A program made the translations under genes and the position numbers. Shown in pieces: positions 1-8,590 of a stretch of 64,000 bases of DNA (position 1 is the stretch's first letter; each line of letters begins with the position of its first letter). This DNA is from Phocaeicola dorei. GTDB taxonomy: Bacteria > Bacteroidota > Bacteroidia > Bacteroidales > Bacteroidaceae. Where the stretch lies: the NCBI RefSeq assembly GCF_013009555.1, contig NZ_CP046176.1, positions 3,689,501 to 3,753,500 of the forward strand. The letters run 5' to 3'. The notes beneath the pieces were generated by a model. The model searched no databases. It was not told the DNA's origin and saw nothing but the letters and a program-made list of their open reading frames with translations.

Positions 1-2
1 AT

Positions 3-251
3 GAAATCACCCTTCAAATCAGTAAAGGGATAGAACCTGTTACCGCATTGATAGACAGTTCCCAAAGCCGTCTTCGTCCTGTTATGATGGCTTCGCTGAC
101 CACCATTCTGGGTATGATTCCCTTGCTGTCCGATGCCATGTTCGGCTCGCTGGCGGCAGCTATCATGGGCGGATTGCTGTGCAGCACGCTGATTACACTG
201 CTCTTTATCCCTATATTATACGCCTTGTTCTTCAAAATAAGAAACGATTGA
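3..251 (+). CDS. RND efflux transporter, C-terminal end (partial)
   Basis: This is the last ~82 codons of an inner-membrane RND (AcrB/CusA-type) pump whose start lies before the window. The frame is open from base 3. The segment RLRPVMMASLTTILGMIPL, then a glycine-rich hydrophobic stretch GSLAAAIMGGLLCSTLITLL and a short basic tail KIRND, is the typical end of this family: the conserved R-P-(I/V)-x-M-(T/A) turn followed by the last two membrane helices. A TolC-type gene follows 32 bases downstream on the same strand, as expected for a tripartite efflux operon. Substrate cannot be told from the tail. Confidence 0.9.
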   Translation, partial: EITLQISKGIEPVTALIDSSQSRLRPVMMASLTTILGMIPLLSDAMFGSLAAAIMGGLLCSTLITLLFIPILYALFFKIRND

Positions 252-283
252 TTTATTTCACTGACATACAAAACCAAGAACAA

Positions 284-1663
284 ATGAAAAAAACAATGAT
301 AATCCCCTTCTGTTTTCTGTTATGGCATCTTGTCGCCCCGGCACAGGCACAGGAAACACTGAGTCTGAAAGAATGCCGTGAAATGGCATTGAAATACAAT
401 AAGGAGATGGCGGCTTCTGTAAAACAAACAGAAAGCGCCCACTACACAGCCAAGAGTTACAAGGGGAACTTCTTCCCCAATCTGACAGCTAGTGGAACCG
501 GACTTTACAGCAATGCCGACGGCAGTTATGGCATAGCCGGAGGCAACCTGCCCGTCTTTCTGCCCGACGCCACCGGACAGTTTAATCCGGGACAACCCTC
601 AGGTTTCGCCTATTTTCCCGGTATCAACCTGGATTACAAGATAGGATGGGTCTACATGGGTGGCATACAATTAGAACAACCCCTCTATATGGGCGGTAAA
701 ATCCGCGCCGCCTACAAAATGTCCCTGTTAGGTAAAGAAATGGCACAGATGAACGAAACCCTGACCGCCACAGAAGTCATTCTGAAAACAGACCAGGCAT
801 ACGCTCTGGTAGTGAAAGCGAAAGAGATGAAAACAGTGGCCGACACATACCATGCCGTATTGGCCGAATTGCAAAAGAACGTGGAGAGTGCCTACAAGCA
901 CGGATTGAAACCTCAGAACGATGTGCTGAAAGTGCAAGTGAAACTGAATGAAAGTGAACTGGGCATACGCAAAGCCGAGAATGCTCTCCGCCTGGCTACC
1001 ATGAACCTCTGCCACCTGATAGGAAAACCGCTGACCACGGAGATCCTCATTTCCGGAGATTTCCCGGAAATAGAACAGGAAATGGAATTACAGGTACTGG
1101 ATATCACCCGTCGTCCGGAATACGGTATACTGGACAAACAAGTGGCCATCGCCCGCCAACAAGTCAAGTTAAACCACAGCGAACTGCTTCCCAAAGTAGG
1201 CATCAAAGGTTCATACGACTATGTACACGGTTTGGAACTGAACGAAAAGAATTTTCTGGATAATGCCAGTTTCTCTGTCCTGTTGAACGTAAGTATTCCC
1301 CTTTTCCATTTCGGCGAACGCAGCAACAAGGTACGTGCAGCCAAAGCCAGGCTGGAACAGACCCGTCTGCAACAGCAAAATCTGAACGAGCAAATGCTAC
1401 TGGAACTGACCCAGGCCGCCAACAATTTGGACGAAGCGAAACTGGAAAGCGAACTTGCCGACCGTTCCCTGTGGCAGGCGGAAGAGAACCGACGCGTCAG
1501 CAAAAGCCAGTACGAAGTAGGACTGGAAACTCTTTCAGACCATCTGGAAGCCCAAGCACTATGGCAACAGGCATACGAAACCCAAGTGGATGCCCGTTTC
1601 CAACTTTACCTGAACTATGTGGCTTATCTGAAAGCAGCCGGGACTTTACATGACAAACTGTAA
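284..1663 (+). CDS. TolC-family outer-membrane efflux protein
   Basis: This 459-residue protein is the outer-membrane channel of the tripartite pump encoded just upstream. It starts at ATG 284 because residues 1-23 (MKKTMIIPFCFLLWHLVAPA...QAQ) form a signal peptide; an in-frame ATG at 179 lies inside the RND gene and would bury that signal. The mature part has the two OEP repeats of the family: long helical stretches rich in Ala, Gln, Leu and Glu (about residues 150-240 and 330-440), each preceded by beta-barrel segments such as GWVYMGGIQLEQPLYMGGKI and SFSVLLNVSIPLFHFGERSNK. The length fits the family. It is probably the last gene of the efflux operon; a hairpin-bounded element follows. Confidence 0.9.
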   Translation: MKKTMIIPFCFLLWHLVAPAQAQETLSLKECREMALKYNKEMAASVKQTESAHYTAKSYKGNFFPNLTASGTGLYSNADGSYGIAGGNLPVFLPDATGQFNPGQPSGFAYFPGINLDYKIGWVYMGGIQLEQPLYMGGKIRAAYKMSLLGKEMAQMNETLTATEVILKTDQAYALVVKAKEMKTVADTYHAVLAELQKNVESAYKHGLKPQNDVLKVQVKLNESELGIRKAENALRLATMNLCHLIGKPLTTEILISGDFPEIEQEMELQVLDITRRPEYGILDKQVAIARQQVKLNHSELLPKVGIKGSYDYVHGLELNEKNFLDNASFSVLLNVSIPLFHFGERSNKVRAAKARLEQTRLQQQNLNEQMLLELTQAANNLDEAKLESELADRSLWQAEENRRVSKSQYEVGLETLSDHLEAQALWQQAYETQVDARFQLYLNYVAYLKAAGTLHDKL

Positions 1664-1684
1664 AAGTCTCTACCCTGAGTTTTT

Positions 1685-1850
1685 GGTTCTTCTTCATTTT
1701 GGGGGCAAGTGATTTATTCATATCCCTTTATTCATCGGCTATTAGATTGTATTCGGGGATATATTATTCTCTATTTTCGAATATTCATTCGAATGTCTTT
1801 ATTGGTCGAACTTTGGTAGTGAAGTGTTGCCCCCAAAATGAAGAAGAACC
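1685..1850. repeat. 166-bp element with 24-bp perfect inverted ends (MITE-like)
   Basis: Bases 1685-1708 (GGTTCTTCTTCATTTT then GGGGGCAA) are the exact reverse complement of 1827-1850. The 118 bases between them have no coding frame. The element lies between the convergent 3' ends of the TolC and HU-like genes. The 7-base sequence GAGTTTT occurs just outside both ends (1677-1683 and 1853-1859), which could be a target duplication. It may be a miniature inverted-repeat transposable element. A bidirectional terminator is less likely, as the loop is very long. Confidence 0.6.
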
Positions 1851-1928
1851 CCGAGTTTTAAAAAGTGCTACCACCCTTTCTTGTATAACCACCTTCCTTC
1901 TCTTTTTATTCCCAAACGGATAAAAAAA

Positions 1929-2552
1929 CTAAACTTCGGGAACACCTTCCTGCTTGCGCAGCACATACACCGCATGAGAGTGCTTTCCCTCTTTGTCCAA
2001 TCTCTTCTCTTCGTACCAACCCTTCAGCTCATAAGCAGCCGTGGTGCGCGCCATCCCCAAGCATTCCGAATAAACCAGACGTGTAATGGAACCGTGTTCC
2101 TTCAAATAAGCTTCCAGCAATTTCCAACGCTCCTCTTTAGTATACTTCTTCCCCGTAGGCAGGAAGCCGAACTCGGCACGAAGGATATCCGTATCCTGAC
2201 GTACCCTCTTGACTAACTCCGGTACCGGACGGAAGTTCACTTTCTTTATCCTCACGGATGCCGCACGTATCTCTTTCCGGTCTGTCACCTCACGCGAAGA
2301 CAAGGCAAGAGAGAACGTACCCAGTCCGTCCAGCCGCACATTTTTCCCTTGCCGCAAATGGGATACAACCATATCGGCCACCTCCTGTAGCACTCCCACC
2401 ACACAGCCCACCGAATATGCGCTGTGCTTGGACAACTCCTTCACAATGTGATCGGTAGTAATCGTTTCCTTCACCACTACCGCCGGATAAAGCACCGGCT
2501 TGCCGTCCTTTTCCTTGAAAGGGTTGGCCTTGAAATCATATTTTATATCCAT
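1929..2552 (-). CDS. HU-like DNA-binding protein (HU-related family)
   Basis: This 207-residue protein belongs to the Bacteroidetes HU-related family. Residues about 1-125 follow the IHF/HU fold: MDIKYDFKANPF..., a helical part with HSAYSVGCVVGVLQEVADMV, and the beta-arm entry NVRLDGLGTFSLALSSREV. A basic C-terminal extension (about 125-205) contains KKYTKEERWKLLEAYLKEHGSITR, which resembles a helix-turn-helix. ATG 2552 was chosen because family members start with this MDIKYDFK-type sequence; the upstream in-frame ATG at 2654 would run the coding region into a tandem palindrome array. It probably binds DNA as an architectural or regulatory protein. The array 73-156 bases upstream is a plausible control region. 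Confidence 0.85.
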   Translation of the reverse strand: MDIKYDFKANPFKEKDGKPVLYPAVVVKETITTDHIVKELSKHSAYSVGCVVGVLQEVADMVVSHLRQGKNVRLDGLGTFSLALSSREVTDRKEIRAASVRIKKVNFRPVPELVKRVRQDTDILRAEFGFLPTGKKYTKEERWKLLEAYLKEHGSITRLVYSECLGMARTTAAYELKGWYEEKRLDKEGKHSHAVYVLRKQEGVPEV

Positions 2553-2624
2553 CATTAAAAGATTTGATCTGTATCCGTAAGCCCTTTCTGCTCTATGGTT
2601 AAGGGTTCTCTTCCTTTTGTATTC

Positions 2625-2708
2625 TATCTCCATAAGCTTTGGACTTAACTCCAAAGGCTATGGAGTTATCTCCAAAGCTTATGGAGTCAACTCCGCAACC
2701 TATGGAGA
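2625..2708. repeat. Four tandem 21-bp palindromic units upstream of HU-like gene
   Basis: Four consecutive units of exactly 21 bases (2625-2645, 2646-2666, 2667-2687, 2688-2708) each carry the imperfect palindrome CTCCA-N7-TGGAG. Junctions between units are also palindromic (GGAG-N4-CTCC). The 21-base period is two helical turns, so equivalent half-sites lie on one face of the DNA. This suits a cooperative operator or nucleoprotein array in front of the minus-strand HU-like gene starting at 2552. No CRISPR-like variable spacers are present. Confidence 0.85.
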
Positions 2709-2999
2709 TAGAACACATCTGGACAAAAGTACTTAATCTTTAGGGGAAAAAGGCTTAATATAACGGAAAAGATGGATTAAGGAGAAAAATAATCAGGTAG
2801 TTGGCCCCTTCGTAAAAAATAGAATGAATAAACAAAAGGATACGAAGTGATTTGATGTACACGGAAAGCAATGAAAACATTGTCTGATATAAACAGAACC
2901 GTTATAACCAATCATCTGAAAATATATTTGATATATATGAGTTAGAAAAAGAAGTCCTATGCGCAAAATCGACACTTGCAACAAAACTCTTACTGCCTT

Positions 3000-3032
3000 T
3001 TTGCCACATATCACTTTTTTATCGTATTTTTG
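3000..3032 (+). promoter_or_regulatory. Bacteroidetes-type promoter for the lipoprotein gene
   Basis: TTTG at 3000-3003 (-33) and TATTTTTG at 3025-3032 (-7, matching TAnnTTTG) are 21 bases apart and lie 38 bases before ATG 3070. The rest of the 517-base gap from 2553 to 3069 holds the 21-bp palindrome array and otherwise AT-rich sequence with no convincing gene. Confidence 0.7.
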
Positions 3033-3069
3033 TGTTGGCAACAAACTAATACCCATAATACACAGACTG

Positions 3070-3744
3070 ATGAAAACCACCATTTTACTTGGCTTATTAT
3101 TAACTCTTACAGCTTCATGCAAACACCATTCCAACCCCGTAACTACAGAAGAAAACTTCCACACCCAAGAAGCCAACCGTCTGGTAGCAGAAGCGGGAAA
3201 CCTATGGTCTCCTTCTTTGGACAGCACTTTCTTCTTTAATAATGACAGTGAACATATCTCTATAAACGACAAGGAAATATGGGCCAAACTGGACAGCGCG
3301 TTAGCCATTGACCCTACCAATATAAAAGTGTATGTGGGAAGAATTAGTTATTTATCAGCGTGCAAAAAGTACCGTGAGATTCTATCTGTACTCCGGCAAG
3401 CCGAAAAACAATCCACCCTCAGTGCCGACTTATGGTCAATGAAAGCGATGTTTGAAGATTATTTCGGAGACAGCCTTACCGCCCAAAAAAATTATCGGTC
3501 TGCCGATTCCGCCTATGCCATCCTCATAAAAGAATATGCTACAGACAGCCTCAAGTATGCCAGTTTCCGCATTAACCGCGCACTGAACATGGCATTGATG
3601 ACTGATAATATTGCGGTTCTTAAAGAAGAGGTGGAACTCGCTAAAAAGATATTTCCTGAGACATGGAAAGGACTTGACACTAATGTTTACGGGAAAAACA
3701 AAAAAGACTTTTTCGACAAATGCTTTAACGTCCGCAAAAAGTAA
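3070..3744 (+). CDS. TPR-like lipoprotein of unknown function
   Basis: This 224-residue protein has a lipoprotein signal: MKTTILLGLLLTLTASC, with lipobox LTAS-Cys at about residue 17. ATG 3070 is chosen over an upstream in-frame ATG because it starts this signal and follows the promoter at 3000-3032. The mature part is helical with tetratricopeptide-like spacing (KLDSALAIDPTNIKVYVGRISYLSACKKYREILSVLRQAEK, about 75-120, written here in summary only by its key residues A-L-P-N-Y-R). No catalytic motif is visible. It is probably a periplasm-facing or surface lipoprotein. Its neighbours, a broken small membrane gene and an ABC transporter, do not define its function. Confidence 0.75.
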   Translation: MKTTILLGLLLTLTASCKHHSNPVTTEENFHTQEANRLVAEAGNLWSPSLDSTFFFNNDSEHISINDKEIWAKLDSALAIDPTNIKVYVGRISYLSACKKYREILSVLRQAEKQSTLSADLWSMKAMFEDYFGDSLTAQKNYRSADSAYAILIKEYATDSLKYASFRINRALNMALMTDNIAVLKEEVELAKKIFPETWKGLDTNVYGKNKKDFFDKCFNVRKK

Positions 3745-3941
3745 TCCTGCCTGCTACATTAAGAAAATTACTAAATCATTACATTTGAAAGAACAGACCT
3801 GTAATACCTACTTTCAATACAAAGATTTTTATAGCACAAAGGTGTAACTTTCTCCCCTTTCTGCCGACTAACCTTTGGAATCTTGCTTTATGTTTTGGCT
3901 CTAAACTTTATCGGAATTATAAAACTGGAAAAAAATAAAGA

Positions 3942-4186
3942 ATGTACTCCAATACAAAAAGTTATTTCATTGGGGCTATATTACAGGATACCCAATTGTT
4001 ACCATATTCCTCGGTGTATTTTTTTATAATTACCATCAATGGTGGATGGTATTGACCATATCTATCTTGATGCTGATGGCTATTCTGACTGACTATTTCC
4101 TCTTCCATTATGTATCTGACAGAATTAAAGAGCTGACACGGGTGAACAAAGAGTTGGCAGAACTGAAAGAGGAGCATAAAGAATAA
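3942..4186 (+). pseudogene. Small membrane protein, frameshifted in an A-run
   Basis: From base 3959 to the stop at 4184-4186 there is a coherent 75-residue frame with two hydrophobic segments (GYPIVTIFLGVFFYNYH and VLTISILMLMAILTDYFLF) and a charged C-terminal helix (RIKELTRVNKELAELKEEHKE, highly Glu/Lys). This frame has no ATG of its own. ATG 3942 lies in another frame that stops early. Adding one A to the A5 run at 3956-3960 would join the ATG to the membrane-protein frame and give ~81 residues. It may be a frameshift mutation, a phase-variable homopolymer or a sequence error. It lies 14 bases before the ABC permease gene and may have belonged to that operon. Confidence 0.45.
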
Positions 4187-4200
4187 TTTTTCACTCCATT

Positions 4201-5193
4201 ATGAGGGTACTTAACCGGATATTTTATTCCTTTGTACCCTCAACTAGAATAAAAAAGCACTTTATGTTTCAGCTGTATCTGCTGCTTCGTTTAAAAAATT
4301 TTGGAAGGATAGTCATAGAACTGGGCATCTTCAGAATAGTCTTCCTTACCATCTTAACGGTGGCTGCCATCATGATATTGTTCTTGGCAGAAAACCGTTT
4401 CGTCATTCCTGTGGTATGCGTTCTCTTATTGGCCAGCTATCATAATTATAGAAAAGATAAAGAGTTTCTACACACTTTAACGTCCCATCTTCCAGTCTTC
4501 CTGATCAAAGAGTATACTTTAATCACATTGCCATTTGCGGGAATGGAAATGATAAAAGGGCGATTTACAGAAGCTATCGGTTTATGGCTGTTCGCCACGT
4601 TATTGCCTTTCCTGAAAGAAATTAAGCTGGAACACAAACCTATCCGCTTACCTTTTCTCTACAAAGGAAGTTATGAATATATACGGATGTTCCGCCAATC
4701 TTTCTGGATATATGCCCTACTCTTGCTTTTTTCCATAGCAGGAACCGTACACGGAAATATAAAAATAGACAAAGTGTGTGTCGTTCTATGGGGATTGATA
4801 CAGGCGTCAGGCTATCTGCAACCAATGGACACCGGATATCTTCTTCATTTCAAAAATTTCAAGACTTTATGCCGTTTCCAATCGAAAAGTATCGCATGGA
4901 ATGTTTTCATCACCTCCATTCCTTTCGGCTTAGCACTTATAGCATCTACCTATGACCAAGATGAAATCCTCTTTTTCTTATCTTATTATATCGCCACCTT
5001 GATTTATGCCATTGGCATCAGTATGTTGCGCCATATCATCCCATCCCCCCTATTGCTGTTTATTGTGCAATTAAGTATATTGATGCCTTTTTATTTAGGT
5101 TCTCTTTTTGTTCCGTTTCTTTTAATACCCGGCATGGCTCTTACCACATTGTTGAGCTGCCAGACACGCAAACATTTAAAAAGATTACTATGA
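4201..5193 (+). CDS. ABC transporter membrane protein (permease)
   Basis: This 330-residue protein is strongly hydrophobic, with about eight to ten predicted membrane segments (for example FRIVFLTILTVAAIMILFL, WIYALLLLFSIAGTV and LFFLSYYIATLIYAIGISM). It has no soluble domain and no close family signature that I recognise. Its stop codon overlaps the start of the ATP-binding protein gene by four bases (ATGA), so the pair is almost certainly translated together as an ABC exporter. The start could be ATG 4201 or ATG 4264 (MFQLYLLLRLKN...); neither has a strong ribosome-binding site. The substrate is unknown. Confidence 0.75.
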   Translation: MRVLNRIFYSFVPSTRIKKHFMFQLYLLLRLKNFGRIVIELGIFRIVFLTILTVAAIMILFLAENRFVIPVVCVLLLASYHNYRKDKEFLHTLTSHLPVFLIKEYTLITLPFAGMEMIKGRFTEAIGLWLFATLLPFLKEIKLEHKPIRLPFLYKGSYEYIRMFRQSFWIYALLLLFSIAGTVHGNIKIDKVCVVLWGLIQASGYLQPMDTGYLLHFKNFKTLCRFQSKSIAWNVFITSIPFGLALIASTYDQDEILFFLSYYIATLIYAIGISMLRHIIPSPLLLFIVQLSILMPFYLGSLFVPFLLIPGMALTTLLSCQTRKHLKRLL

Positions 5194-5867
5194 TAGAAGT
5201 GAATGATTTACATAAAAAATTCGGTAAAGTCAAAGTATTAAACGGGATTCATTTAGAATATCACCCTGGAAAAATATATGGTTTGGTGGGTGAGAATGGT
5301 GCCGGAAAGACTACTTTATTCAACTGCATGACGGGAATCTATGATTATACTGGAAGCATAACCAAAAGCAAAACTTTAAAAGCAGGTTATCTGTCTGCAT
5401 CCAACTTCTTTTATTCCCAAATCACGGGTCTTGAATACTTGGAATTCTGTATGAAGGCCAAAGGTCTGCCGGTCAGTACACTCACCATTCAACATTTAAA
5501 TGAAATTTTCCAACTGCCCCTTGACAGGTATGCTGCCGAATATTCTACCGGAATGAAAAAGAAACTGGGATTTATGGCATTATTATTGCAAGAAAATGAC
5601 GTATTTATTCTTGACGAGCCGTTCAATGGGGTGGACTTGAAGGGGTGTATCCTGATGAAAAGACTCATCCGGCAACTGAAAGCAAAAGAAAAGACGGTGA
5701 TAATTTCATCACATCTCATTGCCTCGTTAAGGGAAATATGTGATATTATCCACTATCTGAATGAAGGGGTTATCTACAAAGAATACCATGAAGAAACAAC
5801 AGAAGAGATAGAAGAGGATATATTATGCAACACTAAAAAGATACAGTCCACCTCATACTTTCAGTAA
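5190..5867 (+). CDS. ABC transporter ATP-binding protein
   Basis: This 225-residue protein is a single nucleotide-binding domain. Walker A is GENGAGKTT (34-42), the signature region is YSTGMKKKLGF (about 118-128), Walker B is VFILDEPF followed by the D-loop NGVDLKG, and the switch histidine is in IISSHL. This is the CcmA/multidrug-export type that drives a separate membrane subunit. It overlaps the permease gene by ATGA and would energise it at the inner membrane. It converges with the outer-membrane barrel gene on the other strand across a 58-base gap. The substrate is not evident. Confidence 0.9.
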   Translation: MIEVNDLHKKFGKVKVLNGIHLEYHPGKIYGLVGENGAGKTTLFNCMTGIYDYTGSITKSKTLKAGYLSASNFFYSQITGLEYLEFCMKAKGLPVSTLTIQHLNEIFQLPLDRYAAEYSTGMKKKLGFMALLLQENDVFILDEPFNGVDLKGCILMKRLIRQLKAKEKTVIISSHLIASLREICDIIHYLNEGVIYKEYHEETTEEIEEDILCNTKKIQSTSYFQ

Positions 5868-5925
5868 AACACACAGCACTGTCCTTACATGAAAGCTACA
5901 AGTTTAACTCCATCCCAATTCTTTT

Positions 5926-8586
5926 TCACCACTGATATTGCACAGATACCATAAATTCGCGGGGACGAAGTTTTACCCAAGAAGTATAATTCTGCACAGC
6001 AGAATAAAGAGTATAACGATATTGTTCCTTATTAAACAGATTCATAGCAGAAGCGGTAAACCTCCATTTTCCGGATTTATGTATCAATGAAACATCTGCA
6101 AGCCAAGTATTCAGATGCTGGTCCTTGCTTAAATCATTATAAAAATGCTCTCCGGATAACCGGAAGTCCGTATCATGAAATCCCAAACTGAGAGTCAGCC
6201 GTTGAGCTACATCCCATAAAGGGTCTAAACGGGTATCCTTTCCTATTCCGGAACCCCCACAACTGACCGTCGCTTTGTATTCAACCTCAAAAAGTGCAGA
6301 AGGGGCCCACACAATTTTAGGTTCGACGCGCAGATAGTCATACCTGTAATTCTGAACGATATTTTCATTCAACTGTTTACCTTCATTGCGTGCTAAAGTC
6401 AGTTCCAGAGAAGTCTTCAAATTCCAGTCATATACCCCTTTCGACCCTATGGTATTCAAGGCGTAACTATAAGAGGAATGATTTCTTTCCACAGACGAAA
6501 GATAAAAATTACCGTCCTTATAATTACGTTCTGCCATCAGATTATAACGATTGTGGGAATAGGAAGCTGATAAAGTCCAGAAAAATTCCTTGACAGTATT
6601 TTTGTATTCCAGATAGCAGGTATAAAGTTGCCGGACGGTTACAGCTACTTTTCCCGTGTGTTTCACCACAGTACGATAATCTTCACGATAATGGAAAGGA
6701 TAGATATCCTGTATTCCTCCTTCACTCTCGTCCAGGCTGCCTGATAAGGACATTTTCCAACGGGGACTAAACTTATAGCGAAAATAAAGGGAGGGAGCGG
6801 CATAAAAACGGGAATAAGATTGCTTTGGAAGACGATTCCACCAGACAGTGGCAGCAGCGGTGAGTAAAAAATCAGTCCTCTCCCATTCTATACGGGGAAT
6901 AGTATAGAAGGAATAACGAGGAACAGAGTAACTATTCTCCTGTCTCACCGAAGAAAGTTCGCCACGAAAACCACCTGTAAGCTGGTAATTCACTCCATTC
7001 TTTTTCCGCATCCCATAAAGGGCATTATCCGTGTAGGCATTGTCGATGTTCATTTCTTCATATTCCATAGGGATAGATTCATATGTCTGTCCGGTGACAG
7101 TTCGATATGTGTTTTCGTTGATGTTATCAGGCAAATTCAATTCGTCCCTACGGTGGATGCAGGTGGCAATCAGTCTGTTATCGGCAGATGACACGGGCAG
7201 GTTGCGGTGAATCACTGTCAGTAAAGCAGGAAGATGGGTGTAACGGATATACGACCGGATTCCCCAGGTGTATTTTTCTTTGGTGTAAAGTTGGTTGAAA
7301 TAATTCTTCAATTCCCATTGTGAATTCTTTATCTTTTGGAAAATAACATTATCACCCGTTATATCCGAAACTCCTGATTTCCATGTTCCTGCAAACGAAA
7401 AATTCTCACGAGTGTACCGACTTGCAGCATTATCTTCATAATTTACTTCACCATTCAGACAATCGGTTTTTAAACGGTCATGCCGGTTGGTAGCCGTATG
7501 CACCGTATCTTGTGCAAAATAATAGATTTCCTCACTTCCATATTGCCGGGTTGTGCGGTCATGGATATACCCTAACTGAAATCGTAATTGCTTTTCTTCA
7601 TCCAATCGGTACAGGCGGTTGGCAGAGGCTGTATGCGTTTCATTGAATAACAGCCTTTTTTGCGACAAGGGCATGGCCGGTTCGGGTAAAGGAAGAAAAA
7701 TGGGAGGATTGCTGTCCGTCACCCGGTCAAAGCTATTGCCGGATGCCAGTTTCTGTTGGTCGGAAAACAGATTCCGGCCTATATTATTTGCCTTGTAAGT
7801 ATAGACAGTCTGTCGGTTACGACTCAATTGCAGTACATTGAACGAAGCGTCGTAAAGTGCCTTCTCTCCATAACCTCCCCCTGCCATAACGGTATAAATC
7901 CATTGGGAACGGACTTCGGGTTTCAATTTCAAATTCAAGGCAACGTCATCCGTAAAGGTCTTGCCACGCAAGGACTTAATGGGTTGGTGTCCTTCAATGA
8001 CCTCCGCTGCCTGTACGGCATCCGCTTTCAGATTATTATTAATTTGATTATAACGACCGCCACTCACATCCATACCTTCCACATAGAGATTACTGATCAC
8101 TTTTCCATTATATTTTATAGTTCCATTCTCTTCCACATTGATGCCGGGAAGTTTTTTCAACACATCACTTACATTCCGATCTTTGGAAGATGTAAAACGG
8201 GTGAGGTCATATTTCAAGGTATCCTGCCGTCCCCATACGCGCCCCGGACGAATCTGTACTTCTTTCAGCAAGACAGCTTCCTGCTCCAGTTCGATAGTTA
8301 ACGGACGACTGATAAGTACCGATATGGTCTTTTTCCTGTAACCCATATAAAATACCGTTATTGTCCTGTCTTTCAAGGATGAAGAGGAAAGTTGAAAACG
8401 TCCGTCAGCATCTGTCAAAGTATAGTTGATGATATTGCCATCCCCTCTCTGTTGCAAAGTGACGGTAGCGGATTCCAAAGGCTGACGGGTAACTTTGTCC
8501 GTTACCCGTCCCTTTATCGTGTTTTGTGCGTTTGTGTGAATATGAAGCAAAAAGCTCAACAAAGAGAGAATGATTGCTGTTTTCAT
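5926..8586 (-). CDS. TonB-receptor-like outer-membrane beta-barrel protein
   Basis: This 886-residue protein has a signal peptide (MKTAIILSLLSFLLHIHTNAQ) and then a carboxypeptidase-regulatory-like beta-sandwich (about 22-110: IKGRVTDKVTRQPLESATVTL ... DADGRFQL). A plug-like domain (KKLPGINVEENGTIKYNGK...LYVEGMDVSGG, about 140-180) follows, then a long barrel rich in aromatic residues ending in W. This is the outer-membrane-barrel/TonB-receptor superfamily, not a classical SusC, and no SusD partner is adjacent. Its start lies 4 bases after the stop of a GLPGLI gene, so the two are cotranscribed. This pairing is common in Bacteroidetes and suggests export or surface assembly rather than sugar uptake, but the cargo is unknown. 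Confidence 0.85.
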   Translation of the reverse strand: MKTAIILSLLSFLLHIHTNAQNTIKGRVTDKVTRQPLESATVTLQQRGDGNIINYTLTDADGRFQLSSSSLKDRTITVFYMGYRKKTISVLISRPLTIELEQEAVLLKEVQIRPGRVWGRQDTLKYDLTRFTSSKDRNVSDVLKKLPGINVEENGTIKYNGKVISNLYVEGMDVSGGRYNQINNNLKADAVQAAEVIEGHQPIKSLRGKTFTDDVALNLKLKPEVRSQWIYTVMAGGGYGEKALYDASFNVLQLSRNRQTVYTYKANNIGRNLFSDQQKLASGNSFDRVTDSNPPIFLPLPEPAMPLSQKRLLFNETHTASANRLYRLDEEKQLRFQLGYIHDRTTRQYGSEEIYYFAQDTVHTATNRHDRLKTDCLNGEVNYEDNAASRYTRENFSFAGTWKSGVSDITGDNVIFQKIKNSQWELKNYFNQLYTKEKYTWGIRSYIRYTHLPALLTVIHRNLPVSSADNRLIATCIHRRDELNLPDNINENTYRTVTGQTYESIPMEYEEMNIDNAYTDNALYGMRKKNGVNYQLTGGFRGELSSVRQENSYSVPRYSFYTIPRIEWERTDFLLTAAATVWWNRLPKQSYSRFYAAPSLYFRYKFSPRWKMSLSGSLDESEGGIQDIYPFHYREDYRTVVKHTGKVAVTVRQLYTCYLEYKNTVKEFFWTLSASYSHNRYNLMAERNYKDGNFYLSSVERNHSSYSYALNTIGSKGVYDWNLKTSLELTLARNEGKQLNENIVQNYRYDYLRVEPKIVWAPSALFEVEYKATVSCGGSGIGKDTRLDPLWDVAQRLTLSLGFHDTDFRLSGEHFYNDLSKDQHLNTWLADVSLIHKSGKWRFTASAMNLFNKEQYRYTLYSAVQNYTSWVKLRPREFMVSVQYQW

Positions 8587-8590
8587 CTTG

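Noticed and set aside
1664..1928. Invertible promoter at the 24-bp inverted repeats
   Set aside because: Both flanking genes point toward the element, so a promoter inside would drive only antisense RNA; no TAnnTTTG box was found within it.
2625..2708. CRISPR array
   Set aside because: Units are back-to-back palindromes of 21 bases with no spacers and no cas genes nearby.
2793..3320. 175-codon open frame on the minus strand
   Set aside because: It covers the promoter and start of the lipoprotein gene, begins with unconvincing sequence and has no family-like composition.
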